A DNA stretch of 64,000 nt from Flavobacterium sp. N1994 (GCF_025947145.1 NZ_CP109999.1:248001-312000), one strand, 5' to 3'. Positions 8,662-17,457 are shown, counted from the stretch's first letter. Program-made: numbers and translations. Notes: generated by a model from the letters alone, not told the origin.

Positions 8662-9423
8662 CTAAATTATATTTTGGATAAAATTAGAAATAGAAGAAAC
8701 GGGGTTGTTAGTAATGAATTGAATAAAACTACTGCCAATAATGGCTCCTTTTTGATGTTTTATTGCTTGTTGAAACGTAGTTTTGTTGCTAATTCCGAAG
8801 CCAATTATTTGTGGGTTTTTTAATTTCATTGCTGCAATTCTTTCGAAATAAGCTAATTGATTATCGTCAAAACTATCTCTACTCCCCGTTACACTTGCAC
8901 TACTTACCATATAAATAAAAGCATTCGAATTGGCATCAATTAACCTAATTCTTTCTTCAGAAGTTTGAGATGTGATTAAGAAAATCATTGAAATGTTATG
9001 GCTTTCAAAGAGTTGTTTGTATTCGGAAAGATAAATTTCAAGTGGTAAATCGGGTATTATTAAGCCGTCAATGCCTGTTTCTTTGCACTTTTTTAGAAAA
9101 TCTTCAATGCCAAATTGCAAAATCGGATTGAAATAGCCCATGATTATGAGTGGAATACTAACTGTATTTCTAATGTCTTTTAACTGCTCAAAAAGAATTT
9201 CAGAAGTCATTCCGTTTTTTAAGGCTTGCGTTGAACTAGCTTGAATGGTTGGTCCATCGGCTAAAGGGTCGCTAAAAGGAAGCCCAATTTCTATCATATC
9301 AACTCCATTTTCGGCTAATTTTTCTATTAAACTTTTGGTGTCATTTAAATTAGGAAAACCTGCTGAAAAATAGATAGATAGTATTTTTTTATTTTCAGAT
9401 AATTTATGTTGAATTCGCTTCAT
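8662..9423 (-). CDS. trpA: Tryptophan synthase alpha chain
   Basis: A 253-residue TIM barrel that cleaves indole-3-glycerol phosphate to indole and glyceraldehyde 3-phosphate, passing indole to TrpB through the alpha2-beta2 tunnel. The two catalytic acids are visible in EIGLPFSDPLADGPTIQ (Glu near 48, Asp near 59), and the phosphate-binding end is seen in GFGISNK and GAIIGSSFI. It is the last gene of the operon, starting 2 bases after trpB ends. No clear terminator follows in the AT-rich DNA between 8570 and 8661. Confidence 0.97.
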   Translation of the reverse strand: MKRIQHKLSENKKILSIYFSAGFPNLNDTKSLIEKLAENGVDMIEIGLPFSDPLADGPTIQASSTQALKNGMTSEILFEQLKDIRNTVSIPLIIMGYFNPILQFGIEDFLKKCKETGIDGLIIPDLPLEIYLSEYKQLFESHNISMIFLITSQTSEERIRLIDANSNAFIYMVSSASVTGSRDSFDDNQLAYFERIAAMKLKNPQIIGFGISNKTTFQQAIKHQKGAIIGSSFIQFITNNPVSSISNFIQNII

Positions 9424-9425
9424 TA

Positions 9426-10613
9426 TTATAGTTTAAAATAATTGATATAAGTATTCAAATCCTTATCGCCACGACCTGATAAATTGATTACTACAATATC
9501 ATTTGGCTGGAACTTTTTGTACTTCAAAACGGCAAAGGCATGGGCGCTTTCTATAGCTGGAATGATGCCTTCTGTTTTAGCTAATTCAATTCCGGCTTGC
9601 ATGGCGTCATCATCTGTAATAGCTATAAATTCGGCTCTTTGGGTCTGGTATAAATTAGCATGCATGGGGCCAACACCAGGATAGTCTAATCCTGCTGAAA
9701 TCGAATAAGGTTCGGTGATTTGTCCATCATTTGTTTGCATTAGTAATGTTTTGCTTCCATGAATAACACCAATTTTACCTAAAACAGAAGTGGCGGCACT
9801 TTCTCCTGAATCAATTCCTTTTCCTGCCGCTTCTACAGCTATTAATTTTACATTTTCATTCTCTAAAAAATGATAAAATGCTCCGGCAGCATTACTTCCG
9901 CCACCAACACATGCAATCACATAATCAGGATTTTCTCGATTTTCTTTTTCAAGTAACTGACTTTTAATTTCTTCTGAAATTACACTTTGAAATCGGGCCA
10001 CCATATCAGGGTAAGGATGAGGTCCGACCACTGAACCAATAATGTAAAAAGTATCTAAAGGATTGCTAATCCAATCACGAATCGCTTCATTAGTAGCATC
10101 TTTAAGCGTTTTAGATCCAGAGCTTGCCGGGCGAACTTCGGCTCCAAGCATTTTCATTCGGGCTACATTTGGCGCCTGACGTTCAATATCAATTTCTCCC
10201 ATATAGACAATACATTGCAATCCCATTAAAGCACAAACCGTGGCGGTTGCTACTCCATGTTGTCCTGCGCCCGTTTCGGCTATTATGCGGGTTTTGTTTA
10301 AACGTTTGGCTAAAAGTATCTGTCCGATAGTGTTGTTGATTTTATGCGCTCCTGTATGGCATAAATCTTCTCTTTTTAAATAGATTTTAGCCTTAAATTG
10401 TTCCGATAATCGTTTAGCAAAATATAAAGGGGTTGGCCGACCAACATATTCTTTGAGAAGCGAATGAAATTCCTCTTGAAAGCTATTCTCTGCTGTGATA
10501 GAGAGATATTGTTGGCGTAACTCCTCTACATTTGGATAAAGCATTTCCGGAATGAAAGCACCTCCAAAGTCGCCATAGAAACCTTTTTCATTTACATTGT
10601 ATCTTGTGCTCAT
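9426..10613 (-). CDS. trpB: Tryptophan synthase beta chain
   Basis: A 395-residue PLP enzyme that condenses indole with L-serine to make tryptophan. The PLP lysine is in HTGAHKINN (residue about 85), and the phosphate-binding glycine loop is [10 protein letters not shown] near 232. [20 protein letters not shown] at the start and [14 protein letters not shown] are family hallmarks. The length is typical of the TrpB1 type. It overlaps trpF by 4 bases (ATGA-type overlap), consistent with coupled translation in the trp operon. Confidence 0.98.
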   Translation of the reverse strand: MSTRYNVNEKGFYGDFGGAFIPEMLYPNVEELRQQYLSITAENSFQEEFHSLLKEYVGRPTPLYFAKRLSEQFKAKIYLKREDLCHTGAHKINNTIGQILLAKRLNKTRIIAETGAGQHGVATATVCALMGLQCIVYMGEIDIERQAPNVARMKMLGAEVRPASSGSKTLKDATNEAIRDWISNPLDTFYIIGSVVGPHPYPDMVARFQSVISEEIKSQLLEKENRENPDYVIACVGGGSNAAGAFYHFLENENVKLIAVEAAGKGIDSGESAATSVLGKIGVIHGSKTLLMQTNDGQITEPYSISAGLDYPGVGPMHANLYQTQRAEFIAITDDDAMQAGIELAKTEGIIPAIESAHAFAVLKYKKFQPNDIVVINLSGRGDKDLNTYINYFKL

Positions 10614-11242
10614 AGTTTTTGTTTTAGTTGTTCTATAAATTCGCTTACTATTTCAAGATTTTTCAATCCAGGCTCGATTTCAAACTTACTGTTGAGGTCG
10701 ATGGCGAGACAATATTTGGCTTGTTTTTTTTTAAAGAATAATTCGATGTCATTTGTGTTTTCTAATCCAATTCCGCCACTTAAGAAATAAGCTTTTTCAA
10801 AAGGATAGTTTTCTAAAACTGACCAATCAAATGCAAATCCGTTACCGCCGTATTTAGGACCTTTAGTGTCAAAAAGATAGTAAGAACAATGGTTTGTGTA
10901 TTTTTTTAAACTATTGAAATTAAAATTATTATCTATGCTAAAAGCTTTTATAACTTTAACTAAATTATTTTCTATTAAAGCACAAAATTCAGGGTTTTCA
11001 TCACCGTGTAATTGCACCAAATCCAAATCATATAACTTTACTTTTTCTTCAATTTCGTTATAGGAAGCATTTACAAAAACGCCGACTTTTTTTATTGATT
11101 TGTCTATGTTTGGAATTGTATTTTCAAAATATCTGGGTGATTTTTCATAGAAAATAAAGCCCAAATAGTCTGGTTGTAAAGCTGCTATTTCCGTGATGTT
11201 CTTTGGAAATTTCATGCCACATATTTTTATTTTAATTGCCAT
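10610..11242 (-). CDS. trpF: Phosphoribosylanthranilate isomerase
   Basis: A 210-residue TIM barrel performing the Amadori rearrangement of phosphoribosylanthranilate, the third tryptophan-pathway step. KICGMKFP holds the catalytic cysteine (about residue 8). DLVQLHGDE and [17 protein letters not shown] supply the second half of the active site with the general acid Asp. [10 protein letters not shown] is the phosphate loop. It is a separate gene rather than a TrpC-TrpF fusion. It overlaps trpB by 4 bases and touches trpC by 1 base. Confidence 0.96.
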   Translation of the reverse strand: MAIKIKICGMKFPKNITEIAALQPDYLGFIFYEKSPRYFENTIPNIDKSIKKVGVFVNASYNEIEEKVKLYDLDLVQLHGDENPEFCALIENNLVKVIKAFSIDNNFNFNSLKKYTNHCSYYLFDTKGPKYGGNGFAFDWSVLENYPFEKAYFLSGGIGLENTNDIELFFKKKQAKYCLAIDLNSKFEIEPGLKNLEIVSEFIEQLKQKL

Positions 11243-12027
11243 TATCCTCTTAGTTGATTGATAAATTGTTCTAAACTTTTCCCTGGATTATCCGTTTTCA
11301 TAAAGTTTTCCCCTATTAGAAATCCCTGAAATCCATGATTTTTTAAAAGTTTGATATCATTGGATGAACTTAAACCACTTTCAGATATTTTGATAAAGTC
11401 ATTCGGAATTTGGGTGGCCAAATCAATACTGTTTTGCAAACTCACTTCAAACGTTTTGAGATTTCGGTTGTTTATACCAATGATATCAAGACTTGGCATG
11501 ATGCTTTTTTCAAGTTCTTCTTGATTGTGTACTTCTAATAAAACTTCTAGGGCAATTGATTGAGCAAACTCTGATAGTGTTTTGATTTCATTCCTAGTTA
11601 AAACTCCAGCAATCAATAGAATAGCATCGGCACCAAAAGCTTTTGCTTCTAGCAATTGATATTCATCTATAATAAATTCTTTCCGAAGTAATGGTGTATT
11701 TACTGTTGCTTTTGCGAATAGTAAATCCTCTAATGAACCGCCAAAATACTGACTGTCTGTTAAAACAGAAATTCCGCTAGCACCAGCATTTTCATATCCT
11801 TTGACAATTTCTTCCACGGATAAGTCATGATTTATAGTTGCTTTAGAAGGGGAGCGACGTTTGTGTTCTGCAATAATTCCGAAAGGTGAATTGAGGATTG
11901 ATTTACTTAATGAGTTAGTTTTGGAATTAAACAAATTAGTGTTTTCCAATTGTTGCAAAGAGACAATTGTTTTCTTTAGGGCAACTTCTCGTTTTTTACT
12001 GGCTATTATTTGATCTAAAATGGTCAT
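11242..12027 (-). CDS. trpC: Indole-3-glycerol phosphate synthase
   Basis: A 261-residue TIM barrel catalysing ring closure of the carboxyphenylamino-deoxyribulose phosphate to indole-3-glycerol phosphate. IIAEHKRRSPSK carries the catalytic lysine. LRKEFIIDEYQLLEA, IGINNRNLKTFEV and ISESGLSS are standard family blocks, and GFLIGENFMK is the phosphate-binding end. Its stop/start bases overlap trpD and trpF by 1 base each, so translation is tightly coupled through the operon. Confidence 0.97.
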   Translation of the reverse strand: MTILDQIIASKKREVALKKTIVSLQQLENTNLFNSKTNSLSKSILNSPFGIIAEHKRRSPSKATINHDLSVEEIVKGYENAGASGISVLTDSQYFGGSLEDLLFAKATVNTPLLRKEFIIDEYQLLEAKAFGADAILLIAGVLTRNEIKTLSEFAQSIALEVLLEVHNQEELEKSIMPSLDIIGINNRNLKTFEVSLQNSIDLATQIPNDFIKISESGLSSSNDIKLLKNHGFQGFLIGENFMKTDNPGKSLEQFINQLRG

Positions 12028-13022
12028 TAGGCTTTACTAATTTGTTGAAGTCTTTGCAATTTTTCTAGTGCTTTTCCTGATTGTAGGCTTTCTTTTGCTT
12101 TCTCGAATGCATTTAAAACGGTACAATTTTCTACTGTTGCAATCGCTAAAGCAGCATTGGCACAAACCACATTTTGTTGTGCTTCAGTACCCTTTCCAGA
12201 GATGATATTCATAAAAATAGTAGCAGATTCTTCAATGGTTTCTCCTCCTTTAATAGCTTCAAATTGCAATTTTGAAAGCTGAAAATCATATGGGTTAATT
12301 ATGGTTTCAGTATTTCTACTAATCAGTTTGGCATCACCAGTTAATGATATTTCATCATACCCATCCAAGGCATGTAGAATGGAATAATTTACTTCGGTAT
12401 TTTGATATAAATACGCATACATTCGAGCCAACTCTAAACTAAAAACACCCACTAATTGATTTTTTGGAAACGATGGATTTACCATTGGTCCAAGCATATT
12501 GAAGAAAGTTTTAACGCCTAATTCCTTTCGAATTGGCCCCACATTTTTCATAGCAGGATGGAAGAGTGGTGCATGAAGAATTGCAATATTAGCTTCTTCA
12601 ATGCACTGGGTTAAAAAATTCGAATCATTGCTGAATTTCACTCCCAAGGTTTCCATGACATTACTAGATCCAGAAATAGAAGACACCCCATAATTTCCAT
12701 GCTTAGCCACTTGGATTCCAGCTCCAGCAGTTACAAATGATGCTAAAGTTGAAATATTAAAAGTGTCTTTGCCATCACCGCCTGTCCCGCATAAATCAAT
12801 CGTGTTGTATGCCGAAAAATCTATTGGAATGCAAAGTTCTAACAAGGCTTCTCTAAATCCGGAAAGCTCCTCAATAGTTATATTTCGCATCATATAAACC
12901 GTTAGAAAAGAAGCAATCTGACTTTGATTATATAGCCCTGAGGAAATGTTGACCAAAACGGATTTGGCCTCTTCTTTCGATAAGCTTTCGTGATTAATTA
13001 ATCGGTTTAAAATGGTTTTCAT
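12027..13022 (-). CDS. trpD: Anthranilate phosphoribosyltransferase
   Basis: A 331-residue class IV phosphoribosyltransferase that joins PRPP to anthranilate. The PRPP loop is CGTGGDGKDTFNIST (about residues 79-93), followed by KHGNYGVSSISGSSNVMETLG, paraphrased here as the family KHGN...SGSAD region, in which the usual S(A)D is SSN. FNMLGPMVNP and the C-terminal helical domain are also present. Length and layout are normal. It overlaps trpG by 4 bases and trpC by 1 base. Confidence 0.97.
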   Translation of the reverse strand: MKTILNRLINHESLSKEEAKSVLVNISSGLYNQSQIASFLTVYMMRNITIEELSGFREALLELCIPIDFSAYNTIDLCGTGGDGKDTFNISTLASFVTAGAGIQVAKHGNYGVSSISGSSNVMETLGVKFSNDSNFLTQCIEEANIAILHAPLFHPAMKNVGPIRKELGVKTFFNMLGPMVNPSFPKNQLVGVFSLELARMYAYLYQNTEVNYSILHALDGYDEISLTGDAKLISRNTETIINPYDFQLSKLQFEAIKGGETIEESATIFMNIISGKGTEAQQNVVCANAALAIATVENCTVLNAFEKAKESLQSGKALEKLQRLQQISKA

Positions 13023-13588
13023 GAGTTAATCCAGTTTTCTAAAATTTGTTTTCCAAAAGGAGTTAGAACGCTTTCAGGGTGAAATTGTACTCCTTTCACA
13101 TCTAATGTTTTGTGACGCAATGACATAATTTCTCCATTTTGATCCGTTGAAGTGATTTCTAAAACCGTTGGAAAATCGGTATTAGCCACTACCCATGAAT
13201 GATAACGTCCAACTTCAAATTCATTGGGCAAACCGTTAAATAATGTTTCATCCGTTACAGATTGAGTTACTTTTGTAGCTACCCCGTGATATACTTTTTC
13301 CAAATTAATTAGGCTTCCGCCAAATACTTCTCCGATGGCTTGTTGCCCCAAACATACTCCCAGAATACTTTTAGTCTCAGCATATTTTGAAATTACAGCT
13401 TTCAGTAAACCAGCTTCATCAGGTATTCCGGGACCTGGAGATAACAAAATTTTATCAAACATTTCTAATTCATCTAATTCAAATTCATCGTTTCTGAACA
13501 CAGTAACTTTAGTATTTAAATCTTCTAAATAATGAACCAAATTATACGTGAAACTGTCGTAATTATCAATAACGGCTATTGTTTTCAT
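13019..13588 (-). CDS. trpG: Anthranilate synthase glutamine amidotransferase component
   Basis: A 189-residue class I glutamine amidotransferase that supplies ammonia to TrpE. The catalytic triad is visible: the nucleophile in GVCLGQQAIGE (Cys about 79) and His/Glu in VQFHPES near 168. LSPGPGIPDEAG is the oxyanion-region loop. It is a single-domain protein, not fused to TrpD. It starts 9 bases after trpE and overlaps trpD by 4 bases. The same subunit could also serve PabB, but the operon position favours TrpG. Confidence 0.96.
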   Translation of the reverse strand: MKTIAVIDNYDSFTYNLVHYLEDLNTKVTVFRNDEFELDELEMFDKILLSPGPGIPDEAGLLKAVISKYAETKSILGVCLGQQAIGEVFGGSLINLEKVYHGVATKVTQSVTDETLFNGLPNEFEVGRYHSWVVANTDFPTVLEITSTDQNGEIMSLRHKTLDVKGVQFHPESVLTPFGKQILENWINS

Positions 13589-13597
13589 GGTGTTATT

Positions 13598-14992
13598 TTA
13601 TATTGTTTCTGCTAATTCTAGTGCCTTGTTGAGCGCTCCTAGTTTATTGTATACCTCTTGCATTTCATTTTCTTCAGTTGAACTTTCTACGATTCCCGCA
13701 CCTGCTTGGTAATGTAATTGATGATTTTTTGATAGGAAAGTTCGAATCATAATGGCATGATTAAAATTCCCTTCAAAGTCCATAAAGCCTATGGCTCCTC
13801 CATAAAAAGTTCGATTTCTGTTTTCAATACTTTCTATCAATTGCATGGCTTTGTGTTTTGGAGTACCACTTAATGTGCCAGCAGGGAAAGTGTTGGCTAC
13901 TAATTTCATGGAACTTCCTTTTAATTTTCCGGTAACTTTTGACACCAAATGAATTACATGAGAAAAGAATTGGACTTCTTTGTATTTCTCGACTTTGACA
14001 TCGCTACAATTTCGACTCAAATCATTTCGAGCTAAATCTACAAGCATCACATGTTCGCTATTTTCTTTAGCATCCTCTGAAAGCTTTTTGGCTAATTCGG
14101 CATCTTGTTCGTCGTTTCCAGTTCGTTTGAAAGTCCCTGCTATTGGATGAATTTCAGCATGTTTGTTTTTGATAATCAATTGTGCTTCGGGAGATGAGCC
14201 AAATATTTTGAAATTGCCATAATCAAAAAAGAATAAATAGGGCGAAGGGTTAATATTGCGTAACGCTCTGTAAACATTGAACTCATCTCCTTTAAAAGCT
14301 TGTGAAAATCGTCGAGACAAAACTAGTTGAAAAACATCGCCACGATGACAGTGTTTTTTGGCTAAAGCCACATTGTTTTTAAATTCTTCATCCGTTAAAT
14401 TGGAAATGGTATCGCCTTCTTTAGTAAAACTATAACTAGCAAAAGTTTTAGTTTGTAGTAATTGTTCAATTTCTTTTATGTTATTATCGGTGTCAATATT
14501 ATGGCAAAAGATATAGGCTTCATTTTTGAAATGATTGATGGCAATAATATTTTTATAAACCGCATAGTAGAGTTCTGGAATAGCTATGTCTTGTTCTTTT
14601 TTAGTAATCTCTATTTTTTCAAAATAGTGAACGGCATCATAACTTGTATAGCCAAAAAGACCGTTGTTTATAAATTTGAAATTATTTTTCTCTAGTTTGA
14701 ATTGCTCTGCAAATTCTTCAATTATACTAGGAACATTTGTATTCGACAAAATAGTTACTAGTTCTGAAGTTCCGTTTGGAAAAGTCTTTACAATGGTATT
14801 ATTTTCTATTTTGATGGAAGCTATTGGATTGCAACAGATATAAGAAAAGCTATTGTCGGCGGTGTGATAGTCACTGCTTTCCAATAAAATACTATTGGGA
14901 AATTTGTCTCTAATTTTCAAATAAATGCTCACTGGCGTTATGGTGTCGGCCAGGATTTGCTTGTAACTAGTATATAAATTAAATTGTTGCAT
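13598..14992 (-). CDS. trpE: Anthranilate synthase component I
   Basis: A 464-residue chorismate-utilising enzyme converting chorismate and ammonia to anthranilate. The C-terminal half has SSPEAQL, PIAGTFKRTG, DLARNDLSRNC and AGTLSGTPKHKAM, all active-site blocks of the family. The N-terminal ILLESSDYH contains the LLES-type site at which tryptophan feeds back in other TrpE proteins, so allosteric inhibition is likely. It is first in the trpEGDCFBA operon and is preceded by the leader peptide and attenuator at 15011-15136. Confidence 0.97.
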   Translation of the reverse strand: MQQFNLYTSYKQILADTITPVSIYLKIRDKFPNSILLESSDYHTADNSFSYICCNPIASIKIENNTIVKTFPNGTSELVTILSNTNVPSIIEEFAEQFKLEKNNFKFINNGLFGYTSYDAVHYFEKIEITKKEQDIAIPELYYAVYKNIIAINHFKNEAYIFCHNIDTDNNIKEIEQLLQTKTFASYSFTKEGDTISNLTDEEFKNNVALAKKHCHRGDVFQLVLSRRFSQAFKGDEFNVYRALRNINPSPYLFFFDYGNFKIFGSSPEAQLIIKNKHAEIHPIAGTFKRTGNDEQDAELAKKLSEDAKENSEHVMLVDLARNDLSRNCSDVKVEKYKEVQFFSHVIHLVSKVTGKLKGSSMKLVANTFPAGTLSGTPKHKAMQLIESIENRNRTFYGGAIGFMDFEGNFNHAIMIRTFLSKNHQLHYQAGAGIVESSTEENEMQEVYNKLGALNKALELAETI

Positions 14993-15016
14993 GTTAAAAG
15001 TTGTTTAAATAAAAAA

Positions 15017-15040
15017 AGACTTGTCGTGAATGACAAGTCT
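15017..15040 (-). terminator. trp attenuator terminator hairpin
   Basis: Perfect 9-bp stem AGACTTGTC / GACAAGTCT with a 6-base loop, followed on the minus strand by seven U residues (15011-15017). It lies between the leader peptide and trpE, where only attenuation makes sense of a terminator. Bases 15023-15030 (loop plus three bases of the second arm) are complementary to 15079-15086 at the end of the leader peptide gene, giving an 8-bp alternative pairing that would break the terminator. Confidence 0.9.
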
Positions 15041-15079
15041 TTTTATTATTTGGGTTAATGATACCAATAATGGACTACT

Positions 15080-15136
15080 TCACGACGACTGACGTAAATT
15101 ATTCCACCACCAAGTATTATTTAAAATTGTGCTCAT
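15080..15136 (-). CDS. trpL: trp operon leader peptide with three consecutive Trp codons
   Basis: An 18-residue open frame, MSTILNNTWWWNNLRQSS, ending in TGA. Three tandem TGG codons (15104-15112) in an 18-codon frame just upstream of a terminator and trpE are diagnostic of ribosome-mediated attenuation. The segment GTCGTGAA (15079-15086), which spans the stop codon, can pair with TTCACGAC in the terminator. When charged tRNA-Trp is scarce the ribosome stalls on WWW and leaves that segment free to disrupt the terminator; when it is plentiful the ribosome reaches the stop, masks the segment, and transcription ends. Confidence 0.92.
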   Translation of the reverse strand: MSTILNNTWWWNNLRQSS

Positions 15137-15153
15137 AATGCTATTGATTGAAA

Positions 15154-15184
15154 CAAATGTAGTGATGTGTTTTTAATTTTCAAA
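15154..15184 (-). promoter_or_regulatory. trp operon promoter
   Basis: On the minus strand, TTTG (15181-15184), a 19-base spacer, then TACATTTG (15154-15161). This is a full match to the Bacteroidota TTTG-N17-23-TAnnTTTG consensus. Transcription should start near 15147-15150, about 12 bases before the leader peptide start. Confidence 0.8.
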
Positions 15185-15194
15185 CAAAAAATAA

Positions 15195-15226
15195 AAAAAC
15201 CTCGAAAATTTCTTCCCGAGGTTTTT
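15195..15226 (-). terminator. Terminator of the MarR-nitroreductase-YceI operon
   Basis: Stem AAAAACCTCG / CGAGGTTTTT with a 12-base loop, just after the YceI stop codon on the minus strand, ending in a T-run. It isolates this operon from the trp promoter about 10 bases further on. Confidence 0.8.
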
Positions 15227-15245
15227 CATAGCAATCATTCCCTAA

Positions 15246-15812
15246 TTAGAACTGTAGGTTAACAGTTAGAGTAAAATCATCGTAGATAGCTTTGTCTCCA
15301 ATGCTTTCAAAGAAATTTTTCGAATTGTATTTGATACCGTATTTTGTTCTGTCGATAGTTACTACAGTAGTTGCAGTATTTCCTTTAACTGTCAAATCAA
15401 AAGTTACAGGATTTGTTATTCCTTTGATTGTTAAATCAGCAGTTACAGTATAAACTCCGTTTGGTTTAGTAGCAATTTTTTTGAATACTAAAGTGGATGT
15501 TGGGTTTTTTTCAGTTCCAAAGAAATCTTCTGATTTCAAGTGACCTTCTAATTTTACTTTCCAGTCGCCTGATAAATCAGTAGCCACTAAAGAAGTCATA
15601 TCTACAGTAAAATTTCCACCAGCTAGTTTTCCACTTTTAAAGATTAAATTTCCTTCTTTAAAATTAACAGTTCCACTGTGTTCACCCGTTACTTTTTTGG
15701 CATTCCATGTAATAGTGCTTTTTTGAGTGTCAACTTTTTTAGTTTGTGCAGTAGCTAAAGTCGTTCCGAATGCTACTAATAATGCAATTGCAATAGTTTT
15801 TAAATTTTTCAT
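15246..15812 (-). CDS. YceI-family periplasmic lipid-binding protein
   Basis: A 188-residue secreted protein with a Sec signal peptide (residues 1-22, ending TLATAQ) and a lipocalin-like YceI domain. Family blocks include STITWNAKKVTGEHSGTV near the start, DLSGDWKVKLEGHLKSEDFF, and a C-terminal KTKYGI-like DRTKYGIKYNSKNF. Members bind polyisoprenoid or long-chain amphiphiles in the periplasm. It is the third gene of an operon after MarR and a nitroreductase, 25 bases from the second gene, followed by a terminator. Exact ligand is unknown. Confidence 0.95.
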   Translation of the reverse strand: MKNLKTIAIALLVAFGTTLATAQTKKVDTQKSTITWNAKKVTGEHSGTVNFKEGNLIFKSGKLAGGNFTVDMTSLVATDLSGDWKVKLEGHLKSEDFFGTEKNPTSTLVFKKIATKPNGVYTVTADLTIKGITNPVTFDLTVKGNTATTVVTIDRTKYGIKYNSKNFFESIGDKAIYDDFTLTVNLQF

Positions 15813-15837
15813 TTTTAAATTGTTTTTGAGTTATTGA

Positions 15838-16470
15838 TTATAATTTGATGAATAATTCTTCATTTGATTTACGCACTTTTGCGTAATGTTGCGTATCATC
15901 TTCAGCATGACGATAACCAACAGTTGCTACTAATGAAGCATTTAATCCTAATTGGTCTAAACCAAGAATTTCATTAAATTGAGCAGCGTCAAATCCTTCC
16001 ATCGGGGTAACATCAATATTTAATTCCGCAGCAGCATTTAATAAATTCCCTAATGCCAAATACGTTTGTTTTGATGTCCAAGTATTTCTAACTTCTAGAG
16101 GAAGAGTAGTAATTTTTGATTTCATGAAATCACTATACCCTTGAACGGCTTCCATTGGAATCCCTCTTGTTTCTATTAGGTTTTTGAAATAAGCGTCAAT
16201 TTCATTTTCTCCTATGTTTGTGATGTTTGCAAAAACAATTAGTTGTGAAGCATCAACAATTTGACCTTGTCCCCAAGCGGCTGGTTGTAATTGAGCTCTC
16301 AAATCTGGATTTTCAACAAAAATCACTTTGTAGGGTTGCAAACCATAAGAGGAAGCCGATAAACGGATAGCTTCTTTAAGTGTTGTTAAATCTTCTTCAG
16401 ATACTTTTTTGGAAGCATCAAATTTTTTGGTGGCATAACGCCAGTTGGCATTTTTAATAAAATTACTCAT
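15838..16470 (-). CDS. NAD(P)H-dependent nitroreductase (NfsB-like)
   Basis: A 210-residue FMN flavoprotein of the oxygen-insensitive nitroreductase superfamily. NWRYATKKFDASKKVSEED at the start is the FMN phosphate region, SASSYGLQPYKVIFVEN is the central flavin-binding block, and PMEGFD with the C-terminal VGYRHAEDDT complete the fold. It reduces quinones and nitroaromatics with NAD(P)H in the cytosol. It follows the MarR gene by 13 bases, so its expression is probably induced by an electrophile sensed by MarR. Confidence 0.93.
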   Translation of the reverse strand: MSNFIKNANWRYATKKFDASKKVSEEDLTTLKEAIRLSASSYGLQPYKVIFVENPDLRAQLQPAAWGQGQIVDASQLIVFANITNIGENEIDAYFKNLIETRGIPMEAVQGYSDFMKSKITTLPLEVRNTWTSKQTYLALGNLLNAAAELNIDVTPMEGFDAAQFNEILGLDQLGLNASLVATVGYRHAEDDTQHYAKVRKSNEELFIKL

Positions 16471-16483
16471 AGCTAGTTTTTAA

Positions 16484-16939
16484 TTAATTGTTTCTGTATT
16501 TTTCTAATAAATGATTTAATGTAACTAATTCTTCTGATGATAAATTGGCAGCAAAAACTTGTTCATGATTGTTTACTTTTGGATCTAAAGCAGTTAAAAC
16601 ATCCAATCCTTTTTGGGTAATCAATACTTCTATTTTTCTGCGATTTTCAGGACAAACTTCCCGGGTAACAAAATCTTTTAATAATAGTTTGTCAATCAGT
16701 CGGGTAGTGTTACTATTTTTGGCTAACATCCGTTCCTGAATGATACACATATTAGCAGGGCATCCTTTTTGTCCTCTTAAAATTCTCAAAACGTTGTATT
16801 GTTCACCAGACAAATCATAAGGCTTTAGTATTTCACTAAACTTATCATTTATCACATTTTGTGTGTACATAATATTCAGAATGACTTTTTTAGCATCATC
16901 CATAGCCACTGTCGATTTTATGATTTCTTCTATTTTCAT
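16484..16939 (-). CDS. MarR-family transcriptional regulator
   Basis: A 151-residue winged-helix dimer. LSGEQYNVLRILRGQKG is helix alpha-2/3, MCIIQERMLAKNSNTTRLIDKLLLKDFV, paraphrased as the recognition helix region at about 65-92, and REVCPENRRKIEVLITQKG is the wing. Two TTGTA-N2-TACAA palindromes lie exactly over its promoter, so it is most likely an autorepressor of the three-gene operon. A CPxNMC-like pair of cysteines (about residues 60-64) and another at the wing could serve as redox sensors, but this is inference. Confidence 0.94.
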   Translation of the reverse strand: MKIEEIIKSTVAMDDAKKVILNIMYTQNVINDKFSEILKPYDLSGEQYNVLRILRGQKGCPANMCIIQERMLAKNSNTTRLIDKLLLKDFVTREVCPENRRKIEVLITQKGLDVLTALDPKVNNHEQVFAANLSSEELVTLNHLLEKYRNN

Positions 16940-16954
16940 AATTACCCGTACAAT

Positions 16955-16999
16955 ATTTGTAGCTACAAATGTAAAATAATTATTAGTTGTATATACAAA
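16955..16999 (-). promoter_or_regulatory. MarR operon promoter and two operator palindromes
   Basis: Minus-strand promoter: TTTG (16996-16999), 22-base spacer, TACATTTG (16966-16973). The 16-bp perfect palindrome ATTTGTAGCTACAAAT (16955-16970) overlaps the -7 element, and TTGTATATACAA (16987-16998) overlaps the -33 element. Both share TTGTA-N2-TACAA, a MarR-type site, 32 bases apart or about three helical turns. Confidence 0.8.
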
Positions 17000-17088
17000 T
17001 GTTGTGTTATTTTTTTGTTAATTTTTTTTAACCAAGTAAAACCTAGTGTTACTCTAACTTTTATCTTTCATCTTTCCAGTAAAAGAAA

Positions 17089-17096
17089 TATATTTG
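17089..17096 (+). promoter_or_regulatory. Candidate -7 element for the rhodanese gene
   Basis: TATATTTG matches TAnnTTTG and lies 20 bases before the start codon. I found no convincing -33 TTTG at the expected distance, so the call is tentative. Confidence 0.4.
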
Positions 17097-17115
17097 TTTT
17101 GAAAAATTATAAACC

Positions 17116-17433
17116 ATGGATTTATCACAAAAAGATTGGCAATCACAATTAGAAGAGGACAGCAATGCGGTTATTTTAGATGTAAGAACTGCTGATGAAT
17201 GGAGCGAAGGAATTATTCCCAATGCAGTATTAAACGATATCTACAAAGGTCAGGCATTTATCTATAGATTGGAAGAGTTAGATCCTAGCAAAAATTATTA
17301 TGTCTATTGTAAAGCCGGAGGGAGAAGTGCGCAAGCTTGCGCTATCATGAATCAAATGGGTTTTGAAAACACTTATAATCTTGAAGGAGGTTTTATGAAT
17401 TGGAAAGGACCTGTTGTTTTTCCAGAAGAATAA
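17116..17433 (+). CDS. Single-domain rhodanese-like sulfurtransferase
   Basis: A 105-residue rhodanese-like domain. The active-site loop is YCKAGGRSAQA, with the persulfide cysteine at about residue 70. LDVRTADEWSEGIIPNAV is the CH2A-type start motif, and NLEGGFMNWKG the end motif. Such small cytosolic proteins shuttle sulfane sulfur. The gene is divergent from the MarR operon and 57 bases upstream of the NDH-2-like gene, so the two may be co-transcribed, although the latter has its own candidate -7 element. The physiological sulfur acceptor is unknown. Confidence 0.93.
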   Translation: MDLSQKDWQSQLEEDSNAVILDVRTADEWSEGIIPNAVLNDIYKGQAFIYRLEELDPSKNYYVYCKAGGRSAQACAIMNQMGFENTYNLEGGFMNWKGPVVFPEE

Positions 17434-17457
17434 ACCTGTTTATGAAGTAATGCTTCG

